Assembly: GCA_949878535.1 (NCBI GenBank)
Contig: CATLAS010000081.1
Location: 1-5,579, forward strand
Direction: 5' to 3'
DNA: 5,579 nucleotides
Source: an uncultured Eubacteriales bacterium
Lineage (GTDB): Bacteria > Bacillota > Clostridia > Oscillospirales > CAG-272
A program made the translations under genes and the position numbers. The notes beneath the pieces are model-generated. The model ran no database searches. It had not been told where the DNA came from and saw only the letters and a program-made list of their open reading frames with translations. Of the stretch, positions 5,347 to 5,579 are shown piece after piece. Every line of letters starts with the position of its first letter. Positions within the stretch are counted from its first letter, which is position 1.

Positions 5347-5502
5347 GCCTCCCCCCAGCAAAGAGAGGTGTCGTAGCTTGCTGCGACGGAGGGATTGTAT
5401 AAGTGATACTATGAATTTACAGATACTGCAAAATAATAGCAAAAACAATCCCCCAGTCGCTATCGCTTCGCTTAGCGACAGCCCCCTTTGCACAAGGGGG
5501 CC
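5347..5502. mobile_element. MITE/REP-like intergenic element with palindromic inverted ends
   Basis: Two modules face each other. The left module (5347-5397) has a C-rich start, GTCGTAG-CTTG-CTGCGAC as a small palindrome (5370-5387) and GGAGGGATTG at its inner end. The right module (5446-5502) begins CAATCCCCC, has the GTCGCTA/TAGCGAC palindrome (5457-5480) and ends with the GCCCCCTT/AAGGGGGC hairpin. Reverse-complementing the right module aligns it with the left (shared GGRGGGATTG, TGTCG...CGAC and GCAAAG blocks), with substitutions. The core (5398-5445) is AT-rich and contains no ORF. Similar palindromic intergenic elements are common in gut Firmicutes. It may be a non-autonomous transposon relic or an RNA-structured repeat; no target-site duplication could be assigned. 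Confidence 0.55.
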
Positions 5503-5579
5503 TTTTCTGTATTTATGTTCCGCTGTATGCCCCCCTTTACACAAGGGGCCTTTTCTTTATTTATGTTCCGCTGTATGCC
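5481..5579. repeat. 48-bp tandem repeat of terminator-like hairpins, cut by window edge
   Basis: Two complete 48-bp copies (5481-5528 and 5529-5576) are followed by the first 3 bases of a third (5577-5579). Each copy has a C-run/G-run hairpin around TTTRCACAA, then CCTTTTCT, then a conserved ATTTATGTTCCGCTGTAT. The hairpin plus T-rich tail resembles an intrinsic terminator. The copies differ mainly in the hairpin arms (one C gained, one G lost) and one base in the tail, while the last 18 bases are identical. The first copy doubles as the outer end of the element at 5347-5502. The array may continue beyond the window. Confidence 0.85.

Noticed and set aside
5338..5544. 68-codon minus-strand ORF and the plus-strand ORF 5217-5402 at the 3' end
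   Set aside because: Both are read largely through the palindromic repeats; such frames appear wherever these repeats occur and carry no independent coding evidence.
5481..5579. CRISPR array
   Set aside because: The whole 48-bp period is repeated, including the would-be spacer, so this is a plain tandem repeat.

Overview
The window looks like chromosomal housekeeping DNA from a low-to-mid GC Gram-positive-lineage bacterium (Bacillota). The evidence is the gene order: a tRNA1(Val) m6A37 methyltransferase (yabB/trmN6 type), rsmI, metG and tatD follow each other as in the Bacillus yabB-yabC-metS-yabD cluster. They are followed by yajC and a small membrane protein resembling the TIGR04086 family, a pairing I associate with Clostridia and Negativicutes. 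The 3' end carries GC-rich palindromic repeats of a kind common in gut Firmicutes. A Negativicutes host (Dialister/Megasphaera-like) is a guess, not a demonstration. All genes lie on the + strand.

Layout. Positions 1-464 hold the 3' part of a methyltransferase gene, translationally coupled to rsmI (471-1331). A 221-bp gap (1332-1552) then carries a very good sigma-A type promoter (1347-1375), a short ORF with a strong Shine-Dalgarno and Met codons at positions 1, 7 and 11 (1408-1485), a candidate antiterminator (1473-1497) and an overlapping intrinsic terminator (1493-1522), all upstream of metG (1553-3481). This has the architecture of a leader-peptide transcription attenuator controlling methionyl-tRNA synthetase, and it is the most interesting item here. 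A perfect 14-bp stem follows metG, then tatD (3560-4351). A second clear promoter (4369-4397) drives yajC (4468-4800), which is followed by the four-helix membrane protein (4853-5296). An RNA hairpin capturing a purine-rich Shine-Dalgarno sequence precedes each of these last two genes.

The last 283 bp (5297-5579) have no credible gene. They contain a roughly 156-bp element with inverted, internally palindromic ends (MITE/REP-like), running into a 48-bp tandem repeat of terminator-like hairpins that is cut by the window edge.

Functionally, the first four genes serve translation and tRNA/rRNA modification (tRNA A37 methylation, 16S C1402 2'-O-methylation, tRNA-Met charging) plus a TatD nuclease. 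yajC and its partner belong to the membrane and protein-export side.
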